A stretch of DNA of 35,930 bases from Endomicrobium sp. (GCA_031264325.1 JAISEE010000026.1:1-35930); one strand, 5' to 3'. Positions 9,217-20,075 are shown, counted from the first letter of the stretch. Made by a program: numbers and translations. The notes: a model not told the origin generated them from the sequence alone.

Positions 9217-9907
9217 CATTCTTACAATATTTCCAGCAATGTTTCAAGGAGCGTTGACGGAAAGTTTGATAGGAAAAGCGTCTAAAAAAAAGATTCTTGA
9301 TATTAGTGTGCTAGATGTAAGGTCTTTTTCTAAAGATAGACATAAAAAAGTTGATGATAGGCCCTTTGGCGGAGGTGTAGGCATGGTTATGAAGCTTCAA
9401 CCTTTTTACGACGCCATAAGAAGTGTAGGCATTAAAAAAAAGAATAGTTTTTATAAAAATTCTTATGCCAAACCATGTGTAGTTTATATGTCGCCTCAAG
9501 GAAAAACGTTAAGTAACGAGATTTTAAAAAATCTTTCAAAGTTTAAACACTTGGTTCTTGTGTGCGGTCATTATGAAGGGATTGATGAGCGTGTGATGGA
9601 TTATATTGATGAAGAAATATCCATAGGGGATTACATTCTTACTGGAGGAGAGATACCAGCGATGGTTTTAATTGACAGTATAGCGAGAATGATTCCAGGT
9701 GTTGTTAAAAAAAAGTTTTCAGTAACTAATGATTCTTTTTACAATGGACTTTTAGATTATCCTCATTATACAAGACCTGTTACGTTTAAAGGTCATAGAG
9801 TTCCTAATGTTCTTTTATCTGGAAATCATAAGAAGATTGAATCTTGGCGTCAAAAAGAATCTTACAAGCGCACAAAAGAAAGGCGTCCTGATTTGCTAAA
9901 AAAATAA
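9206..9907 (+). CDS. trmD: tRNA (guanine-N1)-methyltransferase
   Basis: MKIDILTIFPAMFQGALTESLIGKA, DDRPFGGGVGMVMK, YMSPQGK, GHYEGIDERVMDYIDEEISIGDYILTGGEIPAM; start at 9206 overlaps the rimM end. Confidence 0.97.
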   Translation: MKIDILTIFPAMFQGALTESLIGKASKKKILDISVLDVRSFSKDRHKKVDDRPFGGGVGMVMKLQPFYDAIRSVGIKKKNSFYKNSYAKPCVVYMSPQGKTLSNEILKNLSKFKHLVLVCGHYEGIDERVMDYIDEEISIGDYILTGGEIPAMVLIDSIARMIPGVVKKKFSVTNDSFYNGLLDYPHYTRPVTFKGHRVPNVLLSGNHKKIESWRQKESYKRTKERRPDLLKK

Positions 9908-9969
9908 ATTAAAAATATTAGAACGCAGTGTTATTTGTTTCGCGTTTGTTATTTGAGGAGAGTAGTAAA

Positions 9970-10341
9970 ATGTTATTATTGGACTATGTTCAATCATTAC
10001 AAAAAAGAGACTTGGGCGTATCTTTTAAGTCGGGCGATCGTGTGAAGGTGTACTTTAAAGTAGTTGAAGGGGAAAATGAAAGAATTCAGGTTTTTGAAGG
10101 AGTTGTTATCCGCATGAAGGGTAGCGGTCTTTCAAAGACTTTTACAGTTAGGAAGGTCTCATTTGGCGTAGGGGTAGAGAGAATTTTTCCCATCAACTCT
10201 CCTCGTATAGATAAAATTGAAGTTGTAAGACATGGAAAAGTCCGTAGAGCAAAATTATACTATTTGAGAAATCTTTCAGGTAAAGCTGCAAGAATTATTG
10301 AAGACTCTTCAAAGAGATTTATAAAAAAAAATGCGGATTAA
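9970..10341 (+). CDS. rplS: 50S ribosomal protein L19
   Basis: [87 protein letters not shown] before ATG 9970. Confidence 0.96.
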   Translation: MLLLDYVQSLQKRDLGVSFKSGDRVKVYFKVVEGENERIQVFEGVVIRMKGSGLSKTFTVRKVSFGVGVERIFPINSPRIDKIEVVRHGKVRRAKLYYLRNLSGKAARIIEDSSKRFIKKNAD

Positions 10342-10384
10342 CATACATGTAGGTTTCTGTTGCCAACTAAATTAGTTTATTAGA

Positions 10385-10930
10385 GCGAATGACTGTTTTG
10401 ATAAAATTTATGATAAAGAATTTTCATCTAAAGACATGATCATTTTTGACTTAAACGTTTCGAATAGCTATTCGAAAAAGAGAGAAAAATTTTTGACATA
10501 TTTGACATAATAAAAAAGTTTTATCCTATATTGTTGAAATAGTTGACAATAGTGATAATAGTATTAAGTATTATTGATCTATAAACATACTATATATAAG
10601 CTACACTTCTTGAAATGTCTATGAGCTGTTTCTAAATTGTAAAATAAACCAGAAAATTATATTTAGTTGATTGTACAAAATTCATGAAATCCAAATCCTT
10701 GAGCTTAATTAAGAAGCTTTTATATGTGGAGGTGTAAAACACTTGTGTGGCTACTACGGTTTCAATTATTGCAAAAATTATAAGAGACAGATTGATATTA
10801 TATTATAAATAATACGCAAAACAATATCATGTTTATCAATTTGAAAAATACAAAGAATATGGCACAAAAAAACATATAGAAGTCTTATGGAAATATAAAA
10901 TTTGTCCTATTTGTTTTAATTATGCAGAGT
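10385..10930 (+). pseudogene. rnhB: Ribonuclease HII pseudogene
   Basis: Interrupted-frame translation gives REKFFDIFDIIKK, LSYIVEIVDNSDNSIKYY, QILELN*EAFICGGVKHL, VATTVSIIAKIIRDRLILYYK*YAKQYHVYQFEKYKEYGTKKHIEVLWKYKICPI, all collinear with RNase HII; in-frame stop TAA at 10810-10812 and multiple frameshifts; located directly after rplS, a common rnhB position. Confidence 0.88.
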
Positions 10931-11208
10931 GATTTTTGTTCCAACGAAGAGACAAATGTTTAAAATGGTTAAGCCAATGATGAAAAAAGAGTGATAAGTT
11001 ATAAGGCTTTGAAAAAGAAATTATGACATATTTAAAAGATTGAAGTATACAAAATTTGATACAAATTTAAAAGTGCCTAAAGTGATTCTTTTATTATCAG
11101 AAGTCTAAACTTATCGTTTAGGCTTTAAACTGTAATTAGTTGAATTGCAGCGAAAGTGGTATATATAAATATTACATTGACTGTGCATTTAAAACTGGAG
11201 AATAAGCA

Positions 11209-11856
11209 ATGATAGATTTACATACACACACATTATTTTCGGATGGGGGTTTAAGTCCGTCTGAACTTGTTTATAGGGCTAAAAAGCATGGATATACAGC
11301 CATAGCTATTACGGATCATGTCGACCACTCAAATATGGATTTCGTTATCCCTAGGATTGCAAAATTAGCGAAGATTTTGACTGAAAGTTATGGCATATTT
11401 GTTTTACCTGGAGCTGAACTTACATACATCCCTCCGCGTCTTACTAGGGAAGTTTCTCGTGAGTGTAGAGCACTTGGGGCAAAAGTTGTAGTTGTCCATG
11501 GGGAAACTATTGAAGAAGTAGTTCCTGAAGGGACAAACTTGGCTGCTGTTGAAGCAGAGATAGACATACTAGCACATCCAGGCCATTTGTCTGATGAGGT
11601 TGCCTTGCTTGCAGCAAAAAATGATGTAAAAATAGAAATTACTACAAAATCAAAACATGGTATTACAAATAAAGAGGTTGCCCAAGTTGCTTTAAAAAAT
11701 AAGGCAAAACTTGTTATTAATACTGATACTCATGAACCTGAGCATCTTTTAACAAAAAAACTTATAGCAAAAGTTTTGTCTGACGCAGAGCTTGATACAG
11801 ATTTTTTTGATGAGATGCAAAAGAATTCATTGGAAATAGTTAATAAGGAAGGTTGA
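11209..11856 (+). CDS. PHP-domain metal-dependent phosphoesterase, histidinol-phosphatase-like
   Basis: MIDLHTHTLFSDGGLSPSELVYRAKKHGYTAIAITDH, ILAHPG, INTDTHEPEHL. Confidence 0.88.
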   Translation: MIDLHTHTLFSDGGLSPSELVYRAKKHGYTAIAITDHVDHSNMDFVIPRIAKLAKILTESYGIFVLPGAELTYIPPRLTREVSRECRALGAKVVVVHGETIEEVVPEGTNLAAVEAEIDILAHPGHLSDEVALLAAKNDVKIEITTKSKHGITNKEVAQVALKNKAKLVINTDTHEPEHLLTKKLIAKVLSDAELDTDFFDEMQKNSLEIVNKEG

Positions 11857-11861
11857 TAGGA

Positions 11862-12491
11862 ATGCAATGCAGTTTTTTGAAAAAAGTACATGACATTATC
11901 ACTAAATCAGCCATAAAAGTTTTAACAATTACAATTTTTATAGCCTTGATTGCAGTTGTTATAATTTTTATTTATTGCTATTGTTCAAAAATTCGTAAGA
12001 TTGATAATTTATCCTCATTAGGTTTGGCAAAGGCTTATTCCACTTTTGCCAACGGAAATCAACAGTTAGGCATAGTAATGTTGGATGAGGTCATAGCAAA
12101 GTATCCAAAAGCCCCTGCATCGTATCAAGCGAAGTTATCTAGAGCCGACATATTCATTGAGCTTCAGTCTTATGATGAAGCTTTAAATATTTTAAAAGAA
12201 ATCGAAATTAAAGCTAAGTCGGAAGCTATAAAATCTTTAGCATTGGCAAGGATCATTTATATTTATGATTCTAAAAAAGATTATTTCGGTGCTATAACTG
12301 CATCAAAAGAGTTTATAGGTAAATATTTTGATCACTTTTTAATAAGAGATATTTATTTAAATTTGGCTGAGTATCATCTTGTGACAGGCTCAAAAGACGA
12401 AGCCGTAAAAACGTTTAATGAAGTGTTGATTAGTTTTCCGGCAACACAAGAAGCAGAAAAAGCTCAAAAAAGAATTAATGAAATAAAATAA
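11862..12491 (+). CDS. Membrane-anchored tetratricopeptide-repeat protein
   Basis: N-terminal TM segment (VLTITIFIALIAVVIIFIYCYC) followed by TPR-like repeats; ATG at 11862 preferred over the TTG at 11853. Confidence 0.75.
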   Translation: MQCSFLKKVHDIITKSAIKVLTITIFIALIAVVIIFIYCYCSKIRKIDNLSSLGLAKAYSTFANGNQQLGIVMLDEVIAKYPKAPASYQAKLSRADIFIELQSYDEALNILKEIEIKAKSEAIKSLALARIIYIYDSKKDYFGAITASKEFIGKYFDHFLIRDIYLNLAEYHLVTGSKDEAVKTFNEVLISFPATQEAEKAQKRINEIK

Positions 12492-12530
12492 CATAAAAGG
12501 AGATAAGATGTGTGGGAGAAGGTAAATCAA

Positions 12531-13028
12531 ATGAAAAAGATAATCTTATCGTTGCTATGCGTTGGTGTATTGTGTTCTTTTGCTATCGCTGCTCAAAAAA
12601 ATGTGACTTCTGAAAGTCAATTTGTCGAAAAAATTGGAGTTGGTTTTAATCCTTCTGTACTGCATTTACCTGTGCTTTCTGCAAGATATTGGTTGACTGA
12701 ACTTGTTGGGATTGAAGGTTTTTTAGGGTTTAGAATAGATGATAATCATACCAATAAGAACAGATATATCGTAGGTGGAAAATTTTTATATATAATAAAA
12801 TCTTATGAAAAATTAAATGTTTTTTCTAGTGCAAGCTTGGCTCTGTATAGAGGAAAAGAAACTTTTGGTATTATTATAGGTGGATTTGGTGTTGAGTGGT
12901 TTGCATTGGATGTTTTATCTCTTTCTATTGAGGCTGGTCTTTCTTTCAGCATAGGAAGAAGAGGGGTAAATTCTATTGGAACGAATGTAGAAAATATTCC
13001 AAAAATTAGTATAAAATATTATTTATAA
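12531..13028 (+). CDS. Exported, outer-membrane beta-barrel-like protein
   Basis: Signal peptide MKKIILSLLCVGVLCSFAIAAQ; amphipathic strands and terminal aromatic-rich strand (KISIKYYL); ATG 12531 preferred over the track's GTG at 12510. Confidence 0.65.
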   Translation: MKKIILSLLCVGVLCSFAIAAQKNVTSESQFVEKIGVGFNPSVLHLPVLSARYWLTELVGIEGFLGFRIDDNHTNKNRYIVGGKFLYIIKSYEKLNVFSSASLALYRGKETFGIIIGGFGVEWFALDVLSLSIEAGLSFSIGRRGVNSIGTNVENIPKISIKYYL

Positions 13029-14257
13029 ATCAAAAAATTGATTATTGTGAATATTATACAAGTTTATATATTCTATACAAAAATCAAAAAAATAATAGAG
13101 ATGCAAAAAATAATAACCAATAATAGTTATAGATTCTGTAAATCGTGTTTGGTATGTATGATCTTATTTCTAGTAAGCAGAAAAATTATTGAGGCAAATA
13201 ATAAGTTTTATGAAATTCTTAAATTGTAATAATTTTTTATGAAGGAGATATTTATTTACAATAGAGTTTTTAATGAAAAATAATTAGGTAGCTTTGTTCG
13301 AAACCGATGATTATAAAAGATTAATATAAAATAGAGATAATCATGGACTGTGTCAATAAGCAAAGTCAAAAAAATAAAAAGCAAATGTTTGGAAAGCGTA
13401 GGTGTGGTTGGTAATATTAACGAACTGTTCAAAATTATTACCAATTATTTATAGACATTTCAGGTTGAAAGATCTATTAAAATTTATTAAATTAAATATT
13501 TTTAATATAGTCTTAATAGTAAAAAGTTATTTTTAAGGGAGATGATGTATTTATAATTATTTTTTTTATTCTTTCTTTAGTTGGTTTAGTTAGTGAAATT
13601 GCTTGAAGGTCATAAAAATAGTTGCTGGATATTTATTCATTATTATGGGAAATGAAGTAAATCAAGTAACTCTTTGTAGCTGTTGAGTGTTAAATTTGGA
13701 CATATCACACATATATTTTTTACGTTGTGTGTTTGGCTCAGTTGGATGACTTAACGTTTCTCTTTATGAGATGGTGTTATGTTATGGGCATGGTTGCAGA
13801 AGTAGCTTTGTTTGTTTTAAAATAATTGACAATAGAAATATTATTTTTTCCGGGCGTATATTTGAGTATGTTTAAACTGTAAAAACTTATCTTGAAAATT
13901 CTAAAGTGAAAATACAAATATTTTTTTGTTAAACAGTAGAGACGTGGTAGAAGCATATATTTTTTAAACATTGTTGAATTAAATATTTTTTTTAAAGCAA
14001 GATACTTGTGCTTACAGAAATAAAATCATTTGATGGCTTTAAATCTAAGGTTGAAAATGAAGTTTTTAATAAATTTGCGATTGAAACAAGCAGAACATAA
14101 AATAAAGATAAACAAAAGTTTTACTTAAAAATAATTTTTTGGATTTTTATACTTGCCAAATATTGGAGACGGTTTTAAAAATTGTTTTATCTTTTATGTA
14201 ACAGATAAAAGAGTTGAGCGAAAGTATATGGACCTGCAAAATTTCTACTAAAATATG

Positions 14258-14286
14258 TTATGTTATTTTATATATAAATAACATAA
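14258..14286. other. 11-bp inverted repeat (TTATGTTATTT-N7-AAATAACATAA), hairpin in a degraded tract
   Basis: Direct reading of both arms. Confidence 0.5.
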
Positions 14287-15198
14287 TAATTGTGTTTATA
14301 TAGATAACATTATCCGTTGAAAATGAACATATAGGTAGATGATGCGTTTCATTTAGCAAAATGTGCATTCTTATCAATCTATTTAGAGCTATGATGAACT
14401 GTATAACGGAAGCTTTTATTTATGATAATGTTAAATTTAATGCAGTTGTGGAAGTAGTAAGACTAAGTCGACATATGGGTTAGTGGATGTTGTGTTAATA
14501 TGGTGGTAATTGTGCAAAATTTTTCAACACTTCTCACAGCAATATTGAATTGAGTTTGAATATATTTTGGAGTTTAATCTTTTTGGAGCCTTTTTTTGAT
14601 TCTAGGGTTTGAAAAAAGAAAGATAAGTAATATGTGTAAGTTATAAGAAGTCAAAAGACATCGATAAATTAAAAATATTTTTTTGAAAATTATGTGGTAT
14701 TAAAAGTTTATAAATATGTAAAAGGTGCTTTTATGATGTGGCGTTGAGCAATTTGCCAAGTTAGAAAATGAATTTGATGTTTCTGAGGGGCAATAGATGT
14801 ATGTATGTGAGTTCTTTTTTTCAAAAACTTTGTTTAATTTGCTTAAAATGATGCAAATCAAGATATTATAAACACTGCAAAAAGTTTTTGAATTAATGGA
14901 ACTATACTCCCATGATATATTTTTTATTTAATTGTTGATGAAGTTATAATGATTGAATTAAAATAAATTTTAGATAAATTTGCAAATGTTGTTAATAAAA
15001 TTATTTTTTTGAAGAACCTTATCAAGAGATTCAAAAGTTAGATAATGTTCTGATAGATATTTTCAAAAAGATTAAATTGACTAGGAGTTGCCAGAACAGA
15101 GCAGAAAATACTCTCAGTGTGCAAAGTGGTGATTTTCTTATCATTTGTTAAAATTTATAGGATAGATGTTTGACAATAGGCCATAAAGTTTAATAAAC

Positions 15199-15705
15199 AT
15201 GGAGGGAAGCAGTGTGGAAGCTTTAAAATCTTTAGATAGAGCTTTAACAAGAAAAGAAATGAGATTAGAGGTCGCAAGACTCCAAAAAATAGGTAAAAAG
15301 GTCGTTTTTACAAATGGTTGTTTTGATTTGTTGCACTTAGGACATGTAAGCCTATTTAAGAAAGCTAAAAGCATGGGCGATGTTTTGATAGTTGGTATAA
15401 ATTCAGATAAATCATTACGTTGCCTTAAAGGTTTAAAAAGACCGTTGGTTGGTGAAAAGGACAGAGCTAAACTTCTTCTTTCATTAAAACCTGTAGATTA
15501 TGTGATTGTGTTTAACGAACATACTCCGAAAGAAGTTTTAAGAGATATTCGTCCAGATATTTTGGCAAAAAGTTGTGATTACAAATTGTCTGAAATAATA
15601 GGCAGAGAGTTTGTAAAAAAAGTTTACAGGTTTCCTTTCGTAAAAGGAAAATCCACGACAGCTTTAATAAATTTAATAGTGGAAAGATATGCCTATAAAA
15701 AATAA
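15199..15705 (+). CDS. rfaE2: RfaE2/HldE C-terminal-type nucleotidyltransferase (heptose 1-phosphate adenylyltransferase-like)
   Basis: VVFTNGCFDLLHLGHVSLFKKAKSMGDVLIVGINSDKSLRCLKG..RPLVGEKDRAKLLLSLKPVDYVIVFNEHTP; no kinase domain. Confidence 0.9.
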   Translation: MEGSSVEALKSLDRALTRKEMRLEVARLQKIGKKVVFTNGCFDLLHLGHVSLFKKAKSMGDVLIVGINSDKSLRCLKGLKRPLVGEKDRAKLLLSLKPVDYVIVFNEHTPKEVLRDIRPDILAKSCDYKLSEIIGREFVKKVYRFPFVKGKSTTALINLIVERYAYKK

Positions 15706-16204
15706 AAAAAATATTTTAGACCTTTCAAATTTTTACAACGTGAAAAGAAGCATAGCGTTTTTGGGCAAAAAACTAAAAAAAAATAACAGTAAGGAATTTG
15801 TTTTTAGAATAATAGATGCAAATTTAAATCGTTGTCGTGAAGGTTTGAGAGTTGTTGAAGACAGCTTGCGTTTTATTTTTGATGATAAGATTCTTTATAA
15901 AAATATTCGTTCTGTACGACATGGAGTTGATAAAATTTTAAGAAATAAATATGGCGAACTTATAAAAAAAAGAGATTCTGTTGAAGATTCTGGCAGACAA
16001 ATATTAGAAACAACAGCAAAAAAATTGCCAGTCGTAATAATTGCAAACTTTAAACGAGTTGAAGAATCTTTAAGAGTTTTAGAGGAATATTCAAAAGTTT
16101 TTGCTCCAGAAACATCTATAGATTTTAAAAAACAAAGATATCTAACTTACACGACAGAAAAAAAAGTATATATAAAATATAAAAAATTTTTTGATAAAAA
16201 ATAA
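15689..16204 (+). CDS. thiD2: Standalone ThiD2-type domain protein (found N-terminally fused to ThiE in some bacteria)
   Basis: FRIIDANLNRCREGLRVVEDSLRFIFDDKILYKNIRSVRHGVDKI..DSVEDSGRQI..ANFKRVEESLRVLEEYSKV; overlaps rfaE2 by 17 nt and precedes thiC. Confidence 0.8.
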   Translation: MPIKNKKNILDLSNFYNVKRSIAFLGKKLKKNNSKEFVFRIIDANLNRCREGLRVVEDSLRFIFDDKILYKNIRSVRHGVDKILRNKYGELIKKRDSVEDSGRQILETTAKKLPVVIIANFKRVEESLRVLEEYSKVFAPETSIDFKKQRYLTYTTEKKVYIKYKKFFDKK

Positions 16205-16340
16205 TGATATAAAATAGTTTAGTGAACATATTTTAAGTTTATTGGTAAAGTTAGTGTGGTGGGTGGCAAAGTTAACAATATTGAATAGTATGGGTTTAAA
16301 AGTAAAAATTAAAAATGCATTTTAAAATGAGGAAAATAAA

Positions 16341-17609
16341 ATGACACTTATAGAAGATGCAAAAAATAAAAAAACAAATGATTTGATTAAATCTGTTGCT
16401 CAATTGGAAAGTTTTAGTGAAGATTTTATTAGATCAGGCGTTGCCTCAGGGACTATAATTATTCCTAAAAATATTAATAGAACGCTTGAGAAAATTACTG
16501 CAGTAGGCGCTGGCCTTAAAACTAAAGTCAACGCCAATTTAGGCACTTCTCCTGAGCATGTAGATCTGGATGAAGAGCTACAAAAATTGGATGCTGCTGT
16601 AAAAGCTGGTGCTGATGCGGTTATGGATTTGTCTACTGGTGGTAATTTAACGCAAATAAGAAAAGAAATACTTGCAGCATGCCCAGTACAAGTGGGCACA
16701 GTACCTATTTATGAAGCAGCTTGTAGGACTGTAGCAAAAGGCAAAAAAATATCTCAGATTGATGGTGAACTTTTGTTTGATGTTATAGAAGAACAAGCTG
16801 AACAGGGTGTTGATTTTATTACGGTACACTGCGGTATAAATAAAGAAACGGTTGAGGTGTTAAATCGCCAAGGTCGTCTTGTTGGAACTGTAAGTAGAGG
16901 AGGGTCTTTTTTGGTGAAAACCATAAACGCTACAGGAAAAGAAAATCCTTTGTACGCACAATATGATAGACTTTTAAAAATAGCAAAAAAATATGACATA
17001 ACTTTAAGTCTTGGTGATGGATTTAGACCTGGGTGTCTTTTTGATGCCTCCGATGGACCTCAAATTGCAGAACTTTCAGTTTTGGGGGAACTTGTTTTGA
17101 AAGCAAGAGTTGTAGGTGTGCAGGCTATGATAGAGGGGCCTGGGCATATACCGTTAGATCAAGTTGAAGCTAATGTGACCATTGCTAAAAAATTAGGGCA
17201 CAGTGCCCCTCTTTATTTTTTGGGACCTCTTGTAACAGATATTGCTCCTGGATATGACCACATAACCTCTGCGATAGGTGGGGCTTTAGCAGCAACCAAA
17301 GGTGTTGATTTTATTTGCTGCGTTACTCCAGCTGAACATTTGAGACTTCCTAACGTCCAAGATGTTCATGAAGGTGTGATTGCTGCAAGAATTGCAGCTC
17401 ACGCGGCAGATATTGCAAAAGGGGTTCGCAGTGCAAGAAAATGTGATGATGAAATGTCTAAATGGCGTAAAGCCAGAAATTGGGAAAAGCAAAAAGAATT
17501 TTGCATTGATCCTATTAAGTTTGCAAAAGAAAGGGATAAACTTTTGCCAAGTCAAGAAGATGTTTGCACAATGTGTGGTGAGTTTTGTTCTATGAGAGAT
17601 GATAAATAA
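16341..17609 (+). CDS. thiC: Phosphomethylpyrimidine synthase
   Basis: VNANLGTSPEH, DAVMDLSTGG, VGTVPIYEA, GDGFRPGC, IEGPGHIPLDQ, FLGPLVTDIAPGYDHITSAIGGA, C-terminal CTMCGEFCSM cluster motif. Confidence 0.98.
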   Translation: MTLIEDAKNKKTNDLIKSVAQLESFSEDFIRSGVASGTIIIPKNINRTLEKITAVGAGLKTKVNANLGTSPEHVDLDEELQKLDAAVKAGADAVMDLSTGGNLTQIRKEILAACPVQVGTVPIYEAACRTVAKGKKISQIDGELLFDVIEEQAEQGVDFITVHCGINKETVEVLNRQGRLVGTVSRGGSFLVKTINATGKENPLYAQYDRLLKIAKKYDITLSLGDGFRPGCLFDASDGPQIAELSVLGELVLKARVVGVQAMIEGPGHIPLDQVEANVTIAKKLGHSAPLYFLGPLVTDIAPGYDHITSAIGGALAATKGVDFICCVTPAEHLRLPNVQDVHEGVIAARIAAHAADIAKGVRSARKCDDEMSKWRKARNWEKQKEFCIDPIKFAKERDKLLPSQEDVCTMCGEFCSMRDDK

Positions 17610-17738
17610 AACAATATGTATAAATGTATAAAACGAACAAATATTAATTGGTGTTTTAATTTAAATAACATCATTTGTTTTATCTAATCAATAATTTAGG
17701 TGTTTATTGTCATAAGTTTATATTGATAGGTTATAATC

Positions 17739-18194
17739 TCAGCTAAACAGTTGCTGTGGGCAAAGCTTTTTTCTTGACTCTTTTTGTTCTTTTTTTAGAA
17801 AGGACACATAGTCAGGAAATGGGACAATGGATTTTGTTTTATCAAGCCATACATATGCAGCGAGGTCTTTAGTAAATTTGATTTTTACTAGGTTTCCAGA
17901 ACCTGCAATACTTGGTTTCCATGCCGATCCGATAATGTTTTTATAGTGCGTTTCTTTTCTTTCTGTGCGTATAGCTTTGCTACTGTATATTTTTAACTTT
18001 TGTTTAACTATTTTTTCAGCATCTTTAGGCTCTGTGGCAATTTTCACAAAATTGATGTGGAGTGTTGCTGCCATTTCGGGAGATTTTTCATGAAAATCTA
18101 CTATATAGTCAATTCCTTCGATAAAATCTTTTGTGCAGAATGTTGAAGTTATAAAAGAAAATATAACTCCTAAAATAATAAAAGACTTTTTCAT
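17739..18194 (-). CDS. Exported protein of unknown function
   Basis: Signal peptide MKKSFIILGVIFSFITSTFC; otherwise no recognised family. Confidence 0.65.
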   Translation of the reverse strand: MKKSFIILGVIFSFITSTFCTKDFIEGIDYIVDFHEKSPEMAATLHINFVKIATEPKDAEKIVKQKLKIYSSKAIRTERKETHYKNIIGSAWKPSIAGSGNLVKIKFTKDLAAYVWLDKTKSIVPFPDYVSFLKKEQKESRKKLCPQQLFS

Positions 18195-18360
18195 TGGCAT
18201 CACCTATTTTAGAATTGTTATTACACACATAATATAAATTATATAAATTTAGACAGAAAAAATTTGCTAAAAATCATATTTGATACAGTGATTTATAAAT
18301 TTAGACTTTTGTAGTAAATTCAGTATATAATATTTTGCAAGAAGTTTAAATAGGAGAAAA

Positions 18361-18894
18361 ATGGGTGTTATAGGGGAATCTAAACAGGTAAAGTTGTTTT
18401 GTGGAATAATTTTTTCAAACGAAGAGATAAAGTGTAATTCATTTGAAAAGCTTGAAAAAAAATTTGGAAAAATTGATTTAATAAGCGATACGATACCTTT
18501 TGATTTTTCAAAGTATTACAACTCTGAAATGGGTGACAATTTAAAACGCTTTTGGATTTCTTTTGAAAAGCTGGCTTCTGCTGCGGATTTAGCTGAGATA
18601 AAAGTTTTTACAAATTTCATTGAAAATAGTTTTGTTATATATAATTATAATAAAAGAAAAATAAATATTGATCCTGGCTATATAACTCCAGCAAATGTAA
18701 TACTTGCCACAACTAAAGACTACAGCCACAGAATTTATTTAAAAAAAGGAATATATGGTGAGGTTACAACAATATATCAAAAAAACAGCTATATAAAACT
18801 TCCATGGTCATATCCTGATTATTTATCACCAATAGCTGTTAGATTTTTTTTAAAAACAAGAGCAGTGCTTATAAATAAATTAAGGAGAAAGTGA
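18361..18894 (+). CDS. DUF4416 family protein
   Basis: VKLFCGIIFSNEE..LEKKFGKIDLISDTIPFDFSKYYNSEMGDNLKRFWISFEKL..NIDPGYITPANVILATTKDYSHRIYLKKGIYGEVTTIY..YPDY. Confidence 0.85.
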   Translation: MGVIGESKQVKLFCGIIFSNEEIKCNSFEKLEKKFGKIDLISDTIPFDFSKYYNSEMGDNLKRFWISFEKLASAADLAEIKVFTNFIENSFVIYNYNKRKINIDPGYITPANVILATTKDYSHRIYLKKGIYGEVTTIYQKNSYIKLPWSYPDYLSPIAVRFFLKTRAVLINKLRRK

Positions 18895-20075
18895 TGTTTG
18901 TTTAATACTATTTATACACAATGTGTTTTTTTGTTTCGATATTGTAGCGCTTTTCCATTTATATAAGACAATTACCAAAATCTCTGTGTCAATTACATGG
19001 TCGTTCGTTTGGATATATTTGTATTGATATATGGAGTATATTTTTTATTTTAATTAATAAGTAATATTATAAATTTAGCAACATGCGCAATTTTATTATT
19101 TGTATTAAAGTCAAAAAAATTAGATATTTTTCAACTTTTGTAACAACGATCGTAATATACTCTCTTTGATTGGATCTTCATTAAACTTTATATTTATTTT
19201 AAACGTTAAAAAGTGAATTTGAAAATTTCAAACTTGCTAATAAACTCTTTAAGGATTGTGTGGCTTTTAGGTATACATGTTAATTATTTTTTTTTCAGCA
19301 AAAGTGTCATGTTTAAAAACGTTTTGATAAAGTTATGACTTTAAACATGATTATGATAGTTATCACAATTGATGTAGTATGGATAAAAAAATGAAAAGTA
19401 TCTTTTAACTATTGGTTTTGCAATAAAAACTAAGCATGATGTTTATAGTTGTTTAGTAGTCAAAATGGATAATTTTTTTCAATGATAGGAAAAATTTGAC
19501 TTTGAATCTTTAAGAAATAAAAAAAGAAATAAAAAAATATAGTTGCTAGTAATATTGTAAATGTCACAGGCATAAACGATATTTATTACTAAAACAATGA
19601 AAGCATCTTAAAAATTTTGTCAAGTATTTGAATTATAAAGTTACATAGTATAAGTCATTATTCTATATTTTTTACATTTTTTAGATCAAGGAATTAGTGT
19701 AAATTAAATAGTTTCCATGATCTGACAAGTCTTTTTTTTTGTTGAAATAACATGTGAGTTTTTATGAAGTATAGCTATGGACTTGTATGATAATATATAA
19801 CTAGTAACTCGGAATTTATTTCTTGGGCATTATAGTTGTGATAATAATTAACTGAATGGAGTTGGTTGTATGTTTTGCTGACAACGTTGTTGATAACTAA
19901 AATATAAGCAAGGAGTTCTTTATTTTATTTTTTTAACCTGGGATGATGAAGATAAGTGAACAAAAGTCGATTAATGAATCATTTAGCGAAAAGAGAAAAA
20001 AATATTGTCTTGCTAAATGTTTAAAAGAGTGAGATATTGCAAAATTATTCTGAAAGATTTATTCATAAACATCAG

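Noticed and set aside
10458-10477. 20-bp perfect palindrome TTTCGAATAGCTATTCGAAA as a terminator for rplS
   Set aside because: No T-tract and it lies within the rnhB-derived sequence (SNSYSKK region), so probably coincidental
10935-11110. Possible yraN remnant after the rnhB pseudogene (EIMTYLKD..KFDTNLKVPK)
   Set aside because: Only a weak, gene-order-driven resemblance; too short and interrupted to call
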